A stretch of DNA of 64,000 nt from Ideonella oryzae (GCF_024055665.1 NZ_JAMXMC010000005.1:248001-312000), one strand, 5' to 3'. Positions 16,687 through 25,526 are shown, counted from the stretch's first letter. Notes: a model not told the origin generated them from the sequence alone. Translations and numbers: made by a program.

Positions 16687-17553
16687 TCACTCCGCGTCTT
16701 GAAAGGAAGTCAGGCACAGCTTGCCCTGGCGCTCCGCCACCGTGGCGGTGAAGAGCCGGGCGTCGTCGATCAGCACATCGGTGGCGCCCAGGCGCACCGG
16801 CAGCACCTCGCCGACCTGCAAGTCCAGCAGGCGGCCCAGCGGCATCTCCTGCTGCAGCAGGCGGGCGGTCAGGGTCAGGCCCAGGCGGTGGGGAAAGGGC
16901 CGGGCCGATTCGCGCGGCTCGCGGCCACGGCGCGGGCGCAGGGGTTCGAGCCAGCGGAACAGGCGCTCCATCCAGACCAGGTCGAGCACCATGGCCCCCT
17001 GCCCGCGCACGCCGGATTCGAGGTCCTCCAGCGCGAAGCTCAGCTGCCAGCCGCTGACCGGGGCCGGGCCGGCCCCCAGGCAGCTGGGCTGCTGCAGCGA
17101 CTCCACCGAGGGGCTGCCCTCCAGCCCCTCCCGGCAGCGGGCCAGCAGCACGGCCAGCCACTGCGCGCCGAGCTGGCGCACCAGCCGCTCCTCGGTGCTG
17201 GTTTCGCCGACCTGGGCCGGGTCGCAGGCGGCGGGCAGCTGCTCGCGGCCCAGGCCGTAGCGGTAGCCCAGCACGCACAGGGCCGCGCTGCGGCTGAGCG
17301 TGAACTGCAGGGTCCCGTCGTCATCGGCGTAGGCCGCCCAACGCTCGGCCGAAGCCCGCACCGGGCCGAAGCTCAGCGCCTGCAGCGACAGGCCAGCATG
17401 GTGGCGCCGGTTGAAGGGCTGGATCCAGTGGCGCTCGAGATCGTCGTGCAGACGCCGGGCCACGTCGGCCAGGCGGTGGACCGGACGCCCCAGAAAGCGG
17501 GGATCGACCACCTGCACGGCAGTGGCACGCGCCGTCGAAGATGCATTGACCAT
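16687..17553 (-). CDS. fliM: Flagellar motor switch protein FliM (short, lateral-type)
   Basis: A 288-residue protein; polar FliM proteins are usually about 320-340. The C-terminal ~75 residues form a SpoA domain (LTARLLQQEMPLGRLLDLQV, then RLGATDVLIDDARLFTATVA). The middle part is a divergent FliM-like domain. The N-terminus (MVNASSTARATAVQVVDPRF) lacks the LSQxEIDALL-type peptide that binds phospho-CheY in chemotactic FliM proteins. It is the first gene of the export operon, divergent from fliE across a 0.9-kb control region. A longer in-frame start at 17757 adds only unrelated residues. Confidence 0.85.
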   Translation of the reverse strand: MVNASSTARATAVQVVDPRFLGRPVHRLADVARRLHDDLERHWIQPFNRRHHAGLSLQALSFGPVRASAERWAAYADDDGTLQFTLSRSAALCVLGYRYGLGREQLPAACDPAQVGETSTEERLVRQLGAQWLAVLLARCREGLEGSPSVESLQQPSCLGAGPAPVSGWQLSFALEDLESGVRGQGAMVLDLVWMERLFRWLEPLRPRRGREPRESARPFPHRLGLTLTARLLQQEMPLGRLLDLQVGEVLPVRLGATDVLIDDARLFTATVAERQGKLCLTSFQDAE

Positions 17554-17778
17554 GGAATGTGCAAAAAAGGATGAGGCCGCGTGATTTCGGCCTGAACAAA
17601 TCCTAATGAAGCACCCCAGCGGGCAATCGCTTGCACAACAGCTGTTTTTCTGCCGTATTTCACGTTGCATTGCAGCATCGGTCTGTCGCAGCGCCGACAT
17701 CGCGCTGGCAGCGGCCGCTGCGCGGATTTCCAGCGGGCATGCCCCGAAAACACACATCCCCGCGTCATAAAAGGTTCA

Positions 17779-17864
17779 TCCGATTCTGTGAACCAGGTCA
17801 CGGCGCCCGCTGTTGCACCGCAGCAATTCCGATTGCATTTCTTCACAAACCCTTCAGAATCGGA
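17779..17864. repeat. Widely spaced perfect inverted repeat upstream of fliM
   Basis: TCCGATTCTG (17779-17788) and CAGAATCGGA (17855-17864) are exact reverse complements, 66 bp apart, 225-310 bp upstream of the fliM start. They could be paired sites for a looping regulator or the stem of a long hairpin. Confidence 0.45.
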
Positions 17865-18339
17865 CCCATTCTTGGCACACCCGCACGAAAGTCGGGGTCG
17901 CAAAGCTTCCGGTCTGTCGCCCTGGACACAGGGCCACGATAGCGGGGCCGCCGAACCGGTTGTCGCCGGGTTTTTCCGCCCGTTGACAGACTTGGACGTC
18001 CATCCAGGCCGCCTGGCAGGGACCGGTTTGTCGTCGCCGTCACGCCCGTGACGGCGCTTGCGTCCTGGGCGCTTCGCGCGGTGCTGCCGCCCTGTCATCG
18101 CCTCCCCGGAAGGACGCCTCCATGCTGCCGACGCCCACCCGCCCGCCCCATCGCCGCCGCCCCGGCCGCAGCACGGTCGCCCTGGCCCGCCGGCCATGGC
18201 CCGCGCCGGACGCCCCTCGACCGAATAACTCGAAGAAACAGGGCAAGGACAGCCTTTACTTTTCTTTGAACTTGCCGTTACCACAGCGAAGATAGTTTTC
18301 AGAACGAAAACAGGGCGACCCGCCCGCCTCGCTTGGGAA

Positions 18340-18384
18340 AATCCTTACACGTGTCATCCCTGACTGAATATCAGGGTAAGGATT
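18340..18384. promoter_or_regulatory. Nested inverted repeats upstream of fliE
   Basis: AATCCTTAC (18340-18348) pairs perfectly with GTAAGGATT (18376-18384). Inside it CCCTGA (18358-18363) pairs with TCAGGG (18371-18376). The CTGAATAT in the loop (18364-18371) is also the reverse complement of ATATTCAG at 18465-18472, which abuts the fliE ribosome site (AGGAAG). The region may be an operator, or an RNA switch in the leader with alternative pairings. Which of these applies is inference. Confidence 0.45.
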
Positions 18385-18487
18385 CTCTTCGCTCGAATAT
18401 CTTTAATCTTCGGGCCAAACAAACCCAGGCCGCGGGTCACCTGATTCAGTATTCATCCCAAACAATATTCAGGAAGTTCTGACGAAC

Positions 18488-18832
18488 ATGGACATGTCGG
18501 TTGCACTGCAGCGCGAGCTGACAGATATTCAGTCAAACCTGACGTCCATTCGGAGCAATCCGATGGACACCTTGTCGGCGTCGGACGCCAGCCAGGCGGC
18601 GGGACCGGCCGGCAGCGGTTTCCTGGCCGAGATGCAGGGGGTGGTGCGCGCGGTGGATGCCCAGGAGCAGACCGCTGCCCAGAAGGTCGAGTCCGTCGAA
18701 AGCGGCCGCTCCGATGACCTGGTCGGCGCCATGCTCTCCAGCCAGGAAGCCAGCCTGTCCTTCTCCATGCTCATGCAGGTGCGCAACAAGGTGATGGGCG
18801 GCCTGGACGAGCTGATGAAGCTCCCGCTGTGA
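18488..18832 (+). CDS. fliE: Flagellar MS-ring/rod adaptor FliE
   Basis: A 114-residue protein whose C-terminal half has the family pattern (QKVESVESGRSDDLVGAMLS, then LSFSMLMQVRNKVMGGLDEL). It is the first rod substrate exported and links the MS ring to the rod. It is the first gene of the plus-strand operon fliE-F-G-H-I-J, 13 bp before fliF, with AGGAAG as ribosome site. Confidence 0.9.
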   Translation: MDMSVALQRELTDIQSNLTSIRSNPMDTLSASDASQAAGPAGSGFLAEMQGVVRAVDAQEQTAAQKVESVESGRSDDLVGAMLSSQEASLSFSMLMQVRNKVMGGLDELMKLPL

Positions 18833-18845
18833 GGCTGCGCACGCC

Positions 18846-20543
18846 ATGAACACGCTGCGAAGCCTCACCCCGCTGCTGGGCCAGTGGCGCAACCGCCTGA
18901 CCGGGCGCTCGCCCGCCCTGGCACCGCTGCTGCGCCACCTCGTGCCCCTGGTGCTGCTGGCCGCCGGCGTGACCGCGGTGGTGCTGATGCTGCTGTGGCG
19001 CGACGAATCCAGCTACAAGCCGGTGTTCGGCGAGCGCGAGCGCGTGGCCGTGGGCGACATGGTGGCGGTGCTGGATGCCGAGCATGTGCCCTACCGCCTG
19101 CACCCCGAGACCGGCCAGGTGCTGGTGCCTCAGGACAGGCTGGGCCAGGTGCGCATGATGCTGGCGGCCAAGGGCGTGACCGCCAAGCTGCCCGCCGGCA
19201 TGGAGCTGATGGACAAGGACGACCCGCTGGGCGTGAGCCAGTTCGTGCAGGACATGCGCTTTCGCCGCGGCCTGGAAGGCGAGCTTTCGCAGAGCGTCAT
19301 GACGCTGGACCCGGTGGCTTCGGCCCGGGTGCACCTGTCGATCGCCAAGTCCTCCTCCTTCGTGGTCAACGACGGCGAGAAGAGCTCGGCCTCGGTGGTA
19401 CTGGCCCTCAAGCCCGGCCGCACGCTGGGTCGCGAGCAGATCGCCGCCATCATCAGCCTGGTCTCCGGCAGCCTGGCCAGTCTGGACCCGCAGCGCGTGA
19501 GCGTGGTGGACCAGGCCGGCAATCTGCTGTCGGCCCATGTGGACCTGAGCGATGGCTTCGAGGCCGGCCAGGGGGGCGAGGCCGCCGGCCACTACCAGGA
19601 CGAGGTGCGGCGCAATGTGCAGGACCTGCTGGTCCCGGTGCTGGGCGCGGGCAACTACCGCTTGAGCGTCACCGCCGAGGTAGACAACGACAAGGTCAGC
19701 GAAACCCACGAGAAGTACGGCGAGACCCCCAAGGTGACGACCGAGGCCATGCGCCAGGAGACCGACCGCGACAGCCTGGCCGTGGGCGTGCCCGGCTCGC
19801 TGAGCAACCGGCCGGTGGCCGTGGCCGCCTCGGCGCCCGCGTCGGATGCGGCCACCGCCCGCAAGGAAGCCACCAGCCGCCAGTACGCCTACGACCGCAG
19901 CATCACCCAGATCCAGCGCAGCCGCGGCCGCCTGGCCCGCATGAACGTGGCCGTGGTGCTCAACACCGCCGTGGCCCCGGGCGGCAGCAAGACGGGCTGG
20001 AGCCCGGCCGACCTGGCCAACATCGACAAGATCCTGCGCAGCGGCCTGGGCATCGACGCCCAGCGCGGCGACAAGCTCACCGTCTCGGCGCTGGCCTTCC
20101 CCGCCGTGGCCACCCCCCTGCCCTGGTGGCAGGAACGCGACACGCTGCTGGACGGCGTGAACTGGGCCAGCTGGGCGGTGGGCGGCCTGCTGCTGTTCTT
20201 CCTGGTGCTGCGCCCACTGACACGCGCCGCCCAGCAGCGCCTGCTGCCCGCGACCACACCGGGGCTGACGCCGCTGACCGAGCTGGAGCGCAACGCGTCC
20301 CCGTCCCACGGACCCGCCGCCGCCCTGCCTGGCCGGGTCGGTGAGGCCGCGCCCGCGCTGCCCGGCGCGGCCCCCGGCGCCGAGATGCCCGTGGTGCCCC
20401 TGCTCGAGAACTACGACCTGCCGCCCGCCGGCTCCCCGGTGGACGTGCTGGTCGATCACCTGAAGACGCTGGCCGGCAAGGAGCCGGAACGCGTGGCCGA
20501 AGTCGTCAAGCAATGGATGCAAAAGCATGCCCAGCCCGAATGA
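18846..20543 (+). CDS. fliF: Flagellar MS-ring protein FliF
   Basis: A 565-residue protein that builds the MS ring in the inner membrane. It has an N-terminal membrane helix (about residues 35-56), a large periplasmic region with the YscJ-like ring-building motifs (YKPVFGERERV, DPLGVSQFVQDMRFRRGLEG) and a second membrane helix (about 440-460, WASWAVGGLLLFFLVLRPL). The C-terminal tail that binds FliG (VDVLVDHLKTLAGKEPERVA) is present. It overlaps fliG by 17 bp. Confidence 0.95.
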   Translation: MNTLRSLTPLLGQWRNRLTGRSPALAPLLRHLVPLVLLAAGVTAVVLMLLWRDESSYKPVFGERERVAVGDMVAVLDAEHVPYRLHPETGQVLVPQDRLGQVRMMLAAKGVTAKLPAGMELMDKDDPLGVSQFVQDMRFRRGLEGELSQSVMTLDPVASARVHLSIAKSSSFVVNDGEKSSASVVLALKPGRTLGREQIAAIISLVSGSLASLDPQRVSVVDQAGNLLSAHVDLSDGFEAGQGGEAAGHYQDEVRRNVQDLLVPVLGAGNYRLSVTAEVDNDKVSETHEKYGETPKVTTEAMRQETDRDSLAVGVPGSLSNRPVAVAASAPASDAATARKEATSRQYAYDRSITQIQRSRGRLARMNVAVVLNTAVAPGGSKTGWSPADLANIDKILRSGLGIDAQRGDKLTVSALAFPAVATPLPWWQERDTLLDGVNWASWAVGGLLLFFLVLRPLTRAAQQRLLPATTPGLTPLTELERNASPSHGPAAALPGRVGEAAPALPGAAPGAEMPVVPLLENYDLPPAGSPVDVLVDHLKTLAGKEPERVAEVVKQWMQKHAQPE

Positions 20544-21567
20544 ACCCCAGGACACCGGTGCGCCCCTGACCATGGGCGGCACCATGACACCGGTCGAGCA
20601 AGCCGCCATCGTGATGCTGAGCATCGGCGAGGAGCCTGCCGCCGCGGTGCTGCGCTGCCTGAGCCGCGAGGAGCTGCTGGAGCTCACCCAGGTCATGTCG
20701 CGCATGAGCGGCATCAAGGTGGATTCGGTGAAGACCGCGCTGCAGTGCTTCTTCGACGACTACCGGCAGCAGAGCGGCCTTCACGGCGCCTCGCGCTCCT
20801 ACCTCAAGCGCTCGCTGGACCTGGCGCTGGGCTCGGAGATCGCCAACAGCGTGCTCAACAACATCTACGGCGACGCCATCCGTCCCAAGATGGCGCGCCT
20901 GCAATGGGCCACGCCCAAGTGGCTGGCCGAACGCATCGCCCGCGAGCATGTGCGCATGCAAGCGGTGTTCCTGAGCTTCCTGCCCTCGGCCCTGGCCGGT
21001 CAGGTGATCGAGGCCCTGCCCGCCGAGAGCCGGGACCGCGTGCTGATCAACGTCGCCCGCCTGAGCGAGATCGACCACGAGCTGCTGCACGAACTGGAAG
21101 AACTGGTGGACCGCTGCCTGGAGGCCATGGGCAGCCAGAGCGCCACGGTGGAAGGCATCCGCCAGGCCGCCGAGATCCTCAACCGCCTGCCGGGCGACCG
21201 CGCCCGCATGGTGGAGCTGCTGCGCGCCCACGACCCCGCCGTGGTGGCCGAGATCGAGGTCAGCATGTACGACTTCTTCATCCTCAGTCGCCAGACCGAG
21301 GCCACGCTGCAGCGCCTGATCGAGGTCGTGCCACTGGAGCAGTGGGCCATCGCGCTCAAGGGCGCCGAGCCCGCCATCCGCGACGCCGTGCTGCAGACCA
21401 TGCCGCGCCGCCAGGCGCAGGGCTTCGAGGACATGATGCGCCGCAGCGGCCCGGTGCCGATGAGCCGCGTCAAGCAGGCCCGCGAAGAGATCATGGCCCA
21501 GGTCAAGGCCCTGGCCGAGGCCGGCGAGGTCGATGTGCAGCTCTTTGCCGAAGCAGTGGTCGAGTGA
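20527..21567 (+). CDS. fliG: Flagellar motor switch protein FliG
   Basis: A 346-residue rotor protein. It has the N-terminal FliF-binding domain (EQAAIVMLSIGEEPAAAVLR), the middle armadillo domain, and a C-terminal domain with the charged torque helix region (VPMSRVKQAREEIMAQVKAL). It contacts MotA and FliM. The start at 20527 overlaps the end of fliF; ATG 20584 (MTPVEQAAI) is an alternative. Confidence 0.93.
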   Translation: MPSPNEPQDTGAPLTMGGTMTPVEQAAIVMLSIGEEPAAAVLRCLSREELLELTQVMSRMSGIKVDSVKTALQCFFDDYRQQSGLHGASRSYLKRSLDLALGSEIANSVLNNIYGDAIRPKMARLQWATPKWLAERIAREHVRMQAVFLSFLPSALAGQVIEALPAESRDRVLINVARLSEIDHELLHELEELVDRCLEAMGSQSATVEGIRQAAEILNRLPGDRARMVELLRAHDPAVVAEIEVSMYDFFILSRQTEATLQRLIEVVPLEQWAIALKGAEPAIRDAVLQTMPRRQAQGFEDMMRRSGPVPMSRVKQAREEIMAQVKALAEAGEVDVQLFAEAVVE

Positions 21568-22268
21568 TGCTCAAGCACGCCCGCCCCTACCGCTTCCCGC
21601 CGCTGGCCCAGGTCCTCGCGCAGGCCCAGCCCGGTTCGGCCCCGGGCCTGGGGGATGTGCAGGCCGCGCTGACCCAGGGCTTCCAGGAAGGCCTGGACAA
21701 GGGCTACCAGGAAGGCCTGGCCAGCGGCCGGGCCGACGGCCAGGCCCACGGGCTGCAGGAGGGGTTGGCCCAGGGTCGCCAGCAGGCGCTGGACCAGGCC
21801 CGGGCCGAGGCCCGCGCCCGCTGGGCCGCGCTGGCCACGCCGGTGGACGCGCTGATGCAGGCGCTGCGCCAGCAGCGTGCCGAGGAACACGCGGCGCTGC
21901 GCCAGGACGTGGTGGACCTGGTGGCCAAGGTGGCGCGCCAGGTCATCCGCTGCGAGTTGACGCTCCAGCCCGTGCAACTGCTCAGTCTGGTCGAAGAAAC
22001 CCTGACCGCCCTGCCGCCCACCCGCGACGACGAGGTCGAGGTCTTCCTGAACCCGGAGGAACTCGAGCGCATCCGCGAACTGGACCCCACCCGGGCCGCG
22101 CGCTGGCAGCTGCGGGCCGACCCGGCGCTGGAAGCGGGCGAATGCCGCGTGCAGGCCGCCGGCCGCGAGGCCGACGCCGGCTGCCGCCAGCGCCTGGGGG
22201 CCTGCATGGCGCAGGTGCAGGCCCAGCTGGGCCCGGACGATGACGCCCCGCTGGAGGCCGCCGCATGA
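21567..22268 (+). CDS. fliH: Flagellar export ATPase regulator FliH
   Basis: A 233-residue protein with the glycine-repeat helix typical of FliH (GFQEGLDKGYQEGLASGRAD, about residues 38-65) and the C-terminal FliI-binding region (VAKVARQVIRCELTLQPVQL). It holds FliI inactive and docks the complex at the C ring. Its ATG overlaps the fliG stop (TGATG) and its end overlaps fliI by 4 bp. Confidence 0.92.
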   Translation: MLKHARPYRFPPLAQVLAQAQPGSAPGLGDVQAALTQGFQEGLDKGYQEGLASGRADGQAHGLQEGLAQGRQQALDQARAEARARWAALATPVDALMQALRQQRAEEHAALRQDVVDLVAKVARQVIRCELTLQPVQLLSLVEETLTALPPTRDDEVEVFLNPEELERIRELDPTRAARWQLRADPALEAGECRVQAAGREADAGCRQRLGACMAQVQAQLGPDDDAPLEAAA

Positions 22269-23575
22269 TCGGCGCCGCGCTGCGCCGGGTGGACCTCGAC
22301 CCCGTGCCCGTCGCCACACTGACCGGCCGCCTGGTTGGGGCCTCCGGCCTGCTGCTGGAAAGCACCGGCTGCCCTTTCCACACCGGCCAGCGTTGCCGCA
22401 TCGAAGCGGCCGACGGCCGCTGGATCGACGCGCAGGCGGTGGGCTTCCGCAACGAGGTCTCCTACCTGATGGCGCTCAAGCAGACCGATGGCCTGGCCAC
22501 CGGCGCACGGGTGCTGCCGGCGACAGACAACAGCACGCTGCGCATCGGGCCATCCTGGCTGGGCCGCATCGTCAACGGCCTGGGCGAGCCGATCGATGGC
22601 CTGGGCCGGCTCGATGGCGAGCAGGTTCTGCAGACCCGCCCTCCCAAGGTCAACCCGCTGAAGAAGACCCCGGTGCGTGAACGCCTGGACGTGGGCGTGC
22701 GCGCCATCAACGGCCTGCTCACGCTGGGCCGCGGCCAGCGCGTGGGCCTGATGGCCGGCTCCGGCGTCGGCAAGAGCGTGCTGCTGGGCCTGATCACCCG
22801 CCAGACCGTGGCCGACGTGGTCGTGGTCGGCCTGATTGGCGAGCGCGGCCGCGAGGTGCGTGAGTTCATCGACCTGTCACTGGGCACCGCCGGCCTGGCC
22901 CGCTCGGTCGTGGTTTGCGCGCCGGCCGACGAATCGCCCCTGATGCGCCTGCGTGCCACCGAGCTGTGCCATGCCATCGCCGCCCATTACCGCGACCAGG
23001 GCCTGCACGTGCTGCTGCTGGTCGACTCGCTGACCCGCTACGCCATGGCGCGGCGCGAGGTGGCGCTGGCCCTGGGCGAGCCGCCGGCCACCCGCGGCTA
23101 CCCGCCCTCGGTCTTCGGCCTGCTGCCGCAGCTGGTGGAAAGCGCCGGCAACGGCGAACACCCCGAGGGCAGCATGAGCGCGATCTACACCGTGCTGGCC
23201 GAGGGCGACGACCAACAGGACCCGGTGGTGGACACCGCGCGCGCCATCCTGGACGGCCACATCGTGCTGACCCGGGAGCTGGCCGAACGCGGCCACTACC
23301 CGGCCATCGACATCGCCCAGTCGATCAGCCGCTGCGCCGGCCTGGTGAGCCCCAGGCCGCAGCTGGAGGCCGCCCGCGCCTTCAAGGAACTGGCCGCCCG
23401 CCACGCCCAGGTGCGCGAGCTGCTGCCGCTGGGCGCCTATGTGGCCGGCGCCGACCCCGCGACCGACCGCGCAGTGCAGCTGTACCCGCGCATGGAGGCC
23501 TTCCTGAAACAAGGCACGACCGAAGCCGCCCCGATGGACGAGGTCGAACGCCAACTGCTGGAGCTGATGGCATGA
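22265..23575 (+). CDS. fliI: Flagellar export ATPase FliI
   Basis: A 436-residue F1-beta-like ATPase. It has Walker A (GLMAGSGVGKSVLLGL, near residue 160), Walker B (LHVLLLVDSLTRYAMARREV) and the family motif GEPPATRGYPPSVF. It energises entry of flagellar export substrates and works with FliH and FliJ, encoded on either side with 4-bp overlaps. Confidence 0.96.
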   Translation: MIGAALRRVDLDPVPVATLTGRLVGASGLLLESTGCPFHTGQRCRIEAADGRWIDAQAVGFRNEVSYLMALKQTDGLATGARVLPATDNSTLRIGPSWLGRIVNGLGEPIDGLGRLDGEQVLQTRPPKVNPLKKTPVRERLDVGVRAINGLLTLGRGQRVGLMAGSGVGKSVLLGLITRQTVADVVVVGLIGERGREVREFIDLSLGTAGLARSVVVCAPADESPLMRLRATELCHAIAAHYRDQGLHVLLLVDSLTRYAMARREVALALGEPPATRGYPPSVFGLLPQLVESAGNGEHPEGSMSAIYTVLAEGDDQQDPVVDTARAILDGHIVLTRELAERGHYPAIDIAQSISRCAGLVSPRPQLEAARAFKELAARHAQVRELLPLGAYVAGADPATDRAVQLYPRMEAFLKQGTTEAAPMDEVERQLLELMA

Positions 23576-24027
23576 CCCGCGAAGAACGACAGCTCAGGCA
23601 GCTGGGCACCCTGGTGGACCTGCGCGAGCGCGAGCGCGCCCGGCTGGAAGCCGCGCTGGCCGACCAGCGGGCCACCGAGCAGCGCTACCGCCGCAACCTG
23701 GAGCGGCTGCAGCAGCTGGCCCGCAGCGCGGGAGCGACAGCGCGCTCGCCGGCTCTGTCGCCCTCGCTGCTGCTCAACGCCGGCCACTACCGCGAGGCCG
23801 TGCTGGACCTGGCCGAACGGCATCGCGAGGACCTGGCCCGGCACGAGACCCAGCTGGCCCAGACCCAGCAGGCCCTGGTGGGCGCCACCCTGCGCCACCG
23901 GGCGCTGGACCAGGTGCACGACCGGCAACAGCAGCGCGTGGGCCAGGCCCAGGCCCAGCAGGCCCAGAAGCAGCAGGATGAGCTGGCCACCCAGGTCTGG
24001 TGGCGTGGCCGGGCGGCCGCGGGATGA
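23572..24027 (+). CDS. fliJ: Flagellar export chaperone FliJ
   Basis: A 151-residue protein, almost wholly helical and charged, predicted to form an antiparallel coiled coil (RERERARLEAALADQRATEQ, later HRALDQVHDRQQQRVGQAQA). These features and its place after fliI mark it as FliJ, the stalk-like general chaperone of the export ATPase. Sequence conservation in this family is low. It is the last gene of the fliE operon; fliD, with its own promoter element, follows. Confidence 0.85.
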   Translation: MTREERQLRQLGTLVDLRERERARLEAALADQRATEQRYRRNLERLQQLARSAGATARSPALSPSLLLNAGHYREAVLDLAERHREDLARHETQLAQTQQALVGATLRHRALDQVHDRQQQRVGQAQAQQAQKQQDELATQVWWRGRAAAG

Positions 24028-24045
24028 GGCCCGCCGCCATGACGC

Positions 24046-24071
24046 TTCAGTTCCGCGCCCGCACGGTCGCC
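24046..24071 (+). promoter_or_regulatory. Late flagellar promoter element, fliD operon
   Basis: TTCAG (24046-24050), 13 bp, then CGGTCGCC (24064-24071), ending 45 bp before the fliD ATG. It has the same two blocks and gap as at the flagellins, with one change in the first block. It would drive fliD through motB and probably on to flgM-flgN. Confidence 0.6.
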
Positions 24072-24115
24072 TATTGACGGTGTCACCCCCGTCAACCGAA
24101 CCAGGAATCCACACC

Positions 24116-25492
24116 ATGGGAACCAGCACCATCGATCCCGCCAGCATGGCCCAGCAGCTGGCCTCGGCCTATGTGTCGGGCACGCAGACCCTGCTGAGCA
24201 GCCAGTCGACCCAGGCCCAGAGCACGTCGACGGCCTTGACCAAGCTGCAGTCGGCCCTGAGCGCCTTCAACAGCGCCCTGGGCAGCCTGACCACCAAGAA
24301 GTCGGTGCTCAGCTACACCGCCAGCCTGAGCAGCAGCGGCTACGCCACCGCCACCGCGTCGGCGACGGCCACGCCGGGCAACACCAGTGTGTTCGTCGAG
24401 CAGGTCGCCACGGCCAACCAGGTGGCCTTTGAAGACCTGCCGGCCGTGCCGGTGGCGCTGGGCGGCCCGCTGGTGGTGCAGCTGGCCGATGGCAGCAACT
24501 TCAACGTCAACCTGGCCGGGGCCGACCAGGATGGCGACGGCACGCTGTCGCAGACCGAGATCGCCCGCGCGATCAACCAGGCCTCCGGCAACGGCGGTCT
24601 GGTCAGCGCCATGGTGGTCACCTCGGGCAGCCAGACCAACCTGGTGCTCAGCGCCAGCAAGACCGGTGCGGGCAGCGCCATCACGCTGGACACCAGCGGC
24701 CTGCCGGCCAGCACGCTCAAGACCGCGCTGAGCACCGGCGGCAAGCAGCTCGCGGCGGCGCAGGACGCCGTGATGTGGCTGGGGGCCCAGGGCACCGGCG
24801 TCAAGGTGCAGCAGGCCTCCAACACCTTCACCGCCATCGCCGGCGTGAGCCTGACGGTGACCCAGGCCCAGGCCACCGGCAGCACGCCGATGACGCTGAG
24901 CGTGGCCAGCGATCAGAGCGGCACCGCCGGCAACATCCAGAAGTTCATCGACGCCTACAACGCGCTGGACACGGCCCTGGACGGTCTGACGGCCATCAGC
25001 ACCAGCAGCAGCGGCAGCACCACGACCACCTCGGCCGGCGCCTTCGCCAACGACTCCAGCGTGCGCAGCCTGCGCAGCAGCCTGTCCAACATCCTGCGTC
25101 AGCAGGTGGGCGGCCTGCGCCTGATGGACTACGGCATCAACGCCAGCCGCGACGGCCAGCTCTCGCTGGACCAGACCCAGCTGCAGAAGACGCTGGCCAG
25201 CAGCCCCGACGGCCTGGACGCCATCCTGGGCAGCGCCAGCACCACCGCGCCCACGGGCGTGATGGGCAGCTTCTCGACGCTGATCAAGCAGTGGACCAAC
25301 AGCACCAACGGCCTGATCAAGAGCCGGCAGGACGCCGTTCAGCGTCAGCAGACCAACATCAGCGCGCGCCAGACCAAGCTGGAAGGCCAATACAACCTGA
25401 TGTACCAGCGCTACCTCACCCAGTTCACCCAGCTGCAGACGCTGCAGTCGAGCATGAGTGACAACAGCAGCCTGCTCAGCAGCCTGGGCTGA
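24116..25492 (+). CDS. fliD: Flagellar filament cap protein FliD
   Basis: A 458-residue cap protein that folds exported flagellin at the filament tip. The N-terminal D0 (STIDPASMAQQLASAYV), the FliD N-domain, and the C-terminal region with helical ends (YNLMYQRYLTQFTQLQTLQS) are complete. The start ATG 24116 lies 45 bp after the promoter element. An EF-hand-like acidic loop (GADQDGDGTLSQTEI, near residues 135-150) is unusual in this family and could bind calcium. Confidence 0.93.
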   Translation: MGTSTIDPASMAQQLASAYVSGTQTLLSSQSTQAQSTSTALTKLQSALSAFNSALGSLTTKKSVLSYTASLSSSGYATATASATATPGNTSVFVEQVATANQVAFEDLPAVPVALGGPLVVQLADGSNFNVNLAGADQDGDGTLSQTEIARAINQASGNGGLVSAMVVTSGSQTNLVLSASKTGAGSAITLDTSGLPASTLKTALSTGGKQLAAAQDAVMWLGAQGTGVKVQQASNTFTAIAGVSLTVTQAQATGSTPMTLSVASDQSGTAGNIQKFIDAYNALDTALDGLTAISTSSSGSTTTTSAGAFANDSSVRSLRSSLSNILRQQVGGLRLMDYGINASRDGQLSLDQTQLQKTLASSPDGLDAILGSASTTAPTGVMGSFSTLIKQWTNSTNGLIKSRQDAVQRQQTNISARQTKLEGQYNLMYQRYLTQFTQLQTLQSSMSDNSSLLSSLG

Positions 25493-25526
25493 GCGCCTCC
25501 CCGACCTCCCACCCCGAGAGACGACC

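Larger units (their letters stand above)
17554..18487. other. Long gene-free control region between fliM and fliE
   Basis: This is the only stretch over 300 bp without a gene. I see no credible coding frame on either strand; the frames present have no family features and no ribosome sites. The last ~250 bp (18230-18480) are clearly AT-richer than the surroundings and contain nested inverted repeats. In other lateral flagellar systems the sigma54-type activator gene lafK sits at this point between the fliM and fliE operons; here it is missing. Both operons must be driven from this region. I found no convincing -24/-12 (sigma54) or late-type element. Confidence 0.7.

Noticed and set aside
17872-17887. 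TTGGCAC as the -24 part of a sigma54 promoter before fliE
   Set aside because: The GC dinucleotide expected 10 bp after GG is missing (CG instead), and it lies more than 600 bp from fliE. No other -24/-12 site was convincing in the region.
17665-18051. Plus-strand open frame in the fliM-fliE gap as a possible regulator gene
   Set aside because: It has no ribosome site, no recognisable domain and an unusual composition (many Cys, His and Arg from frame shadowing of GC-rich DNA).
18161-18190. CACGGTCGCC near 18175 as a sixth late promoter
   Set aside because: The second block matches, but the sequence 13 bp before it is not TTAAG-like and no late gene starts within 60 bp.
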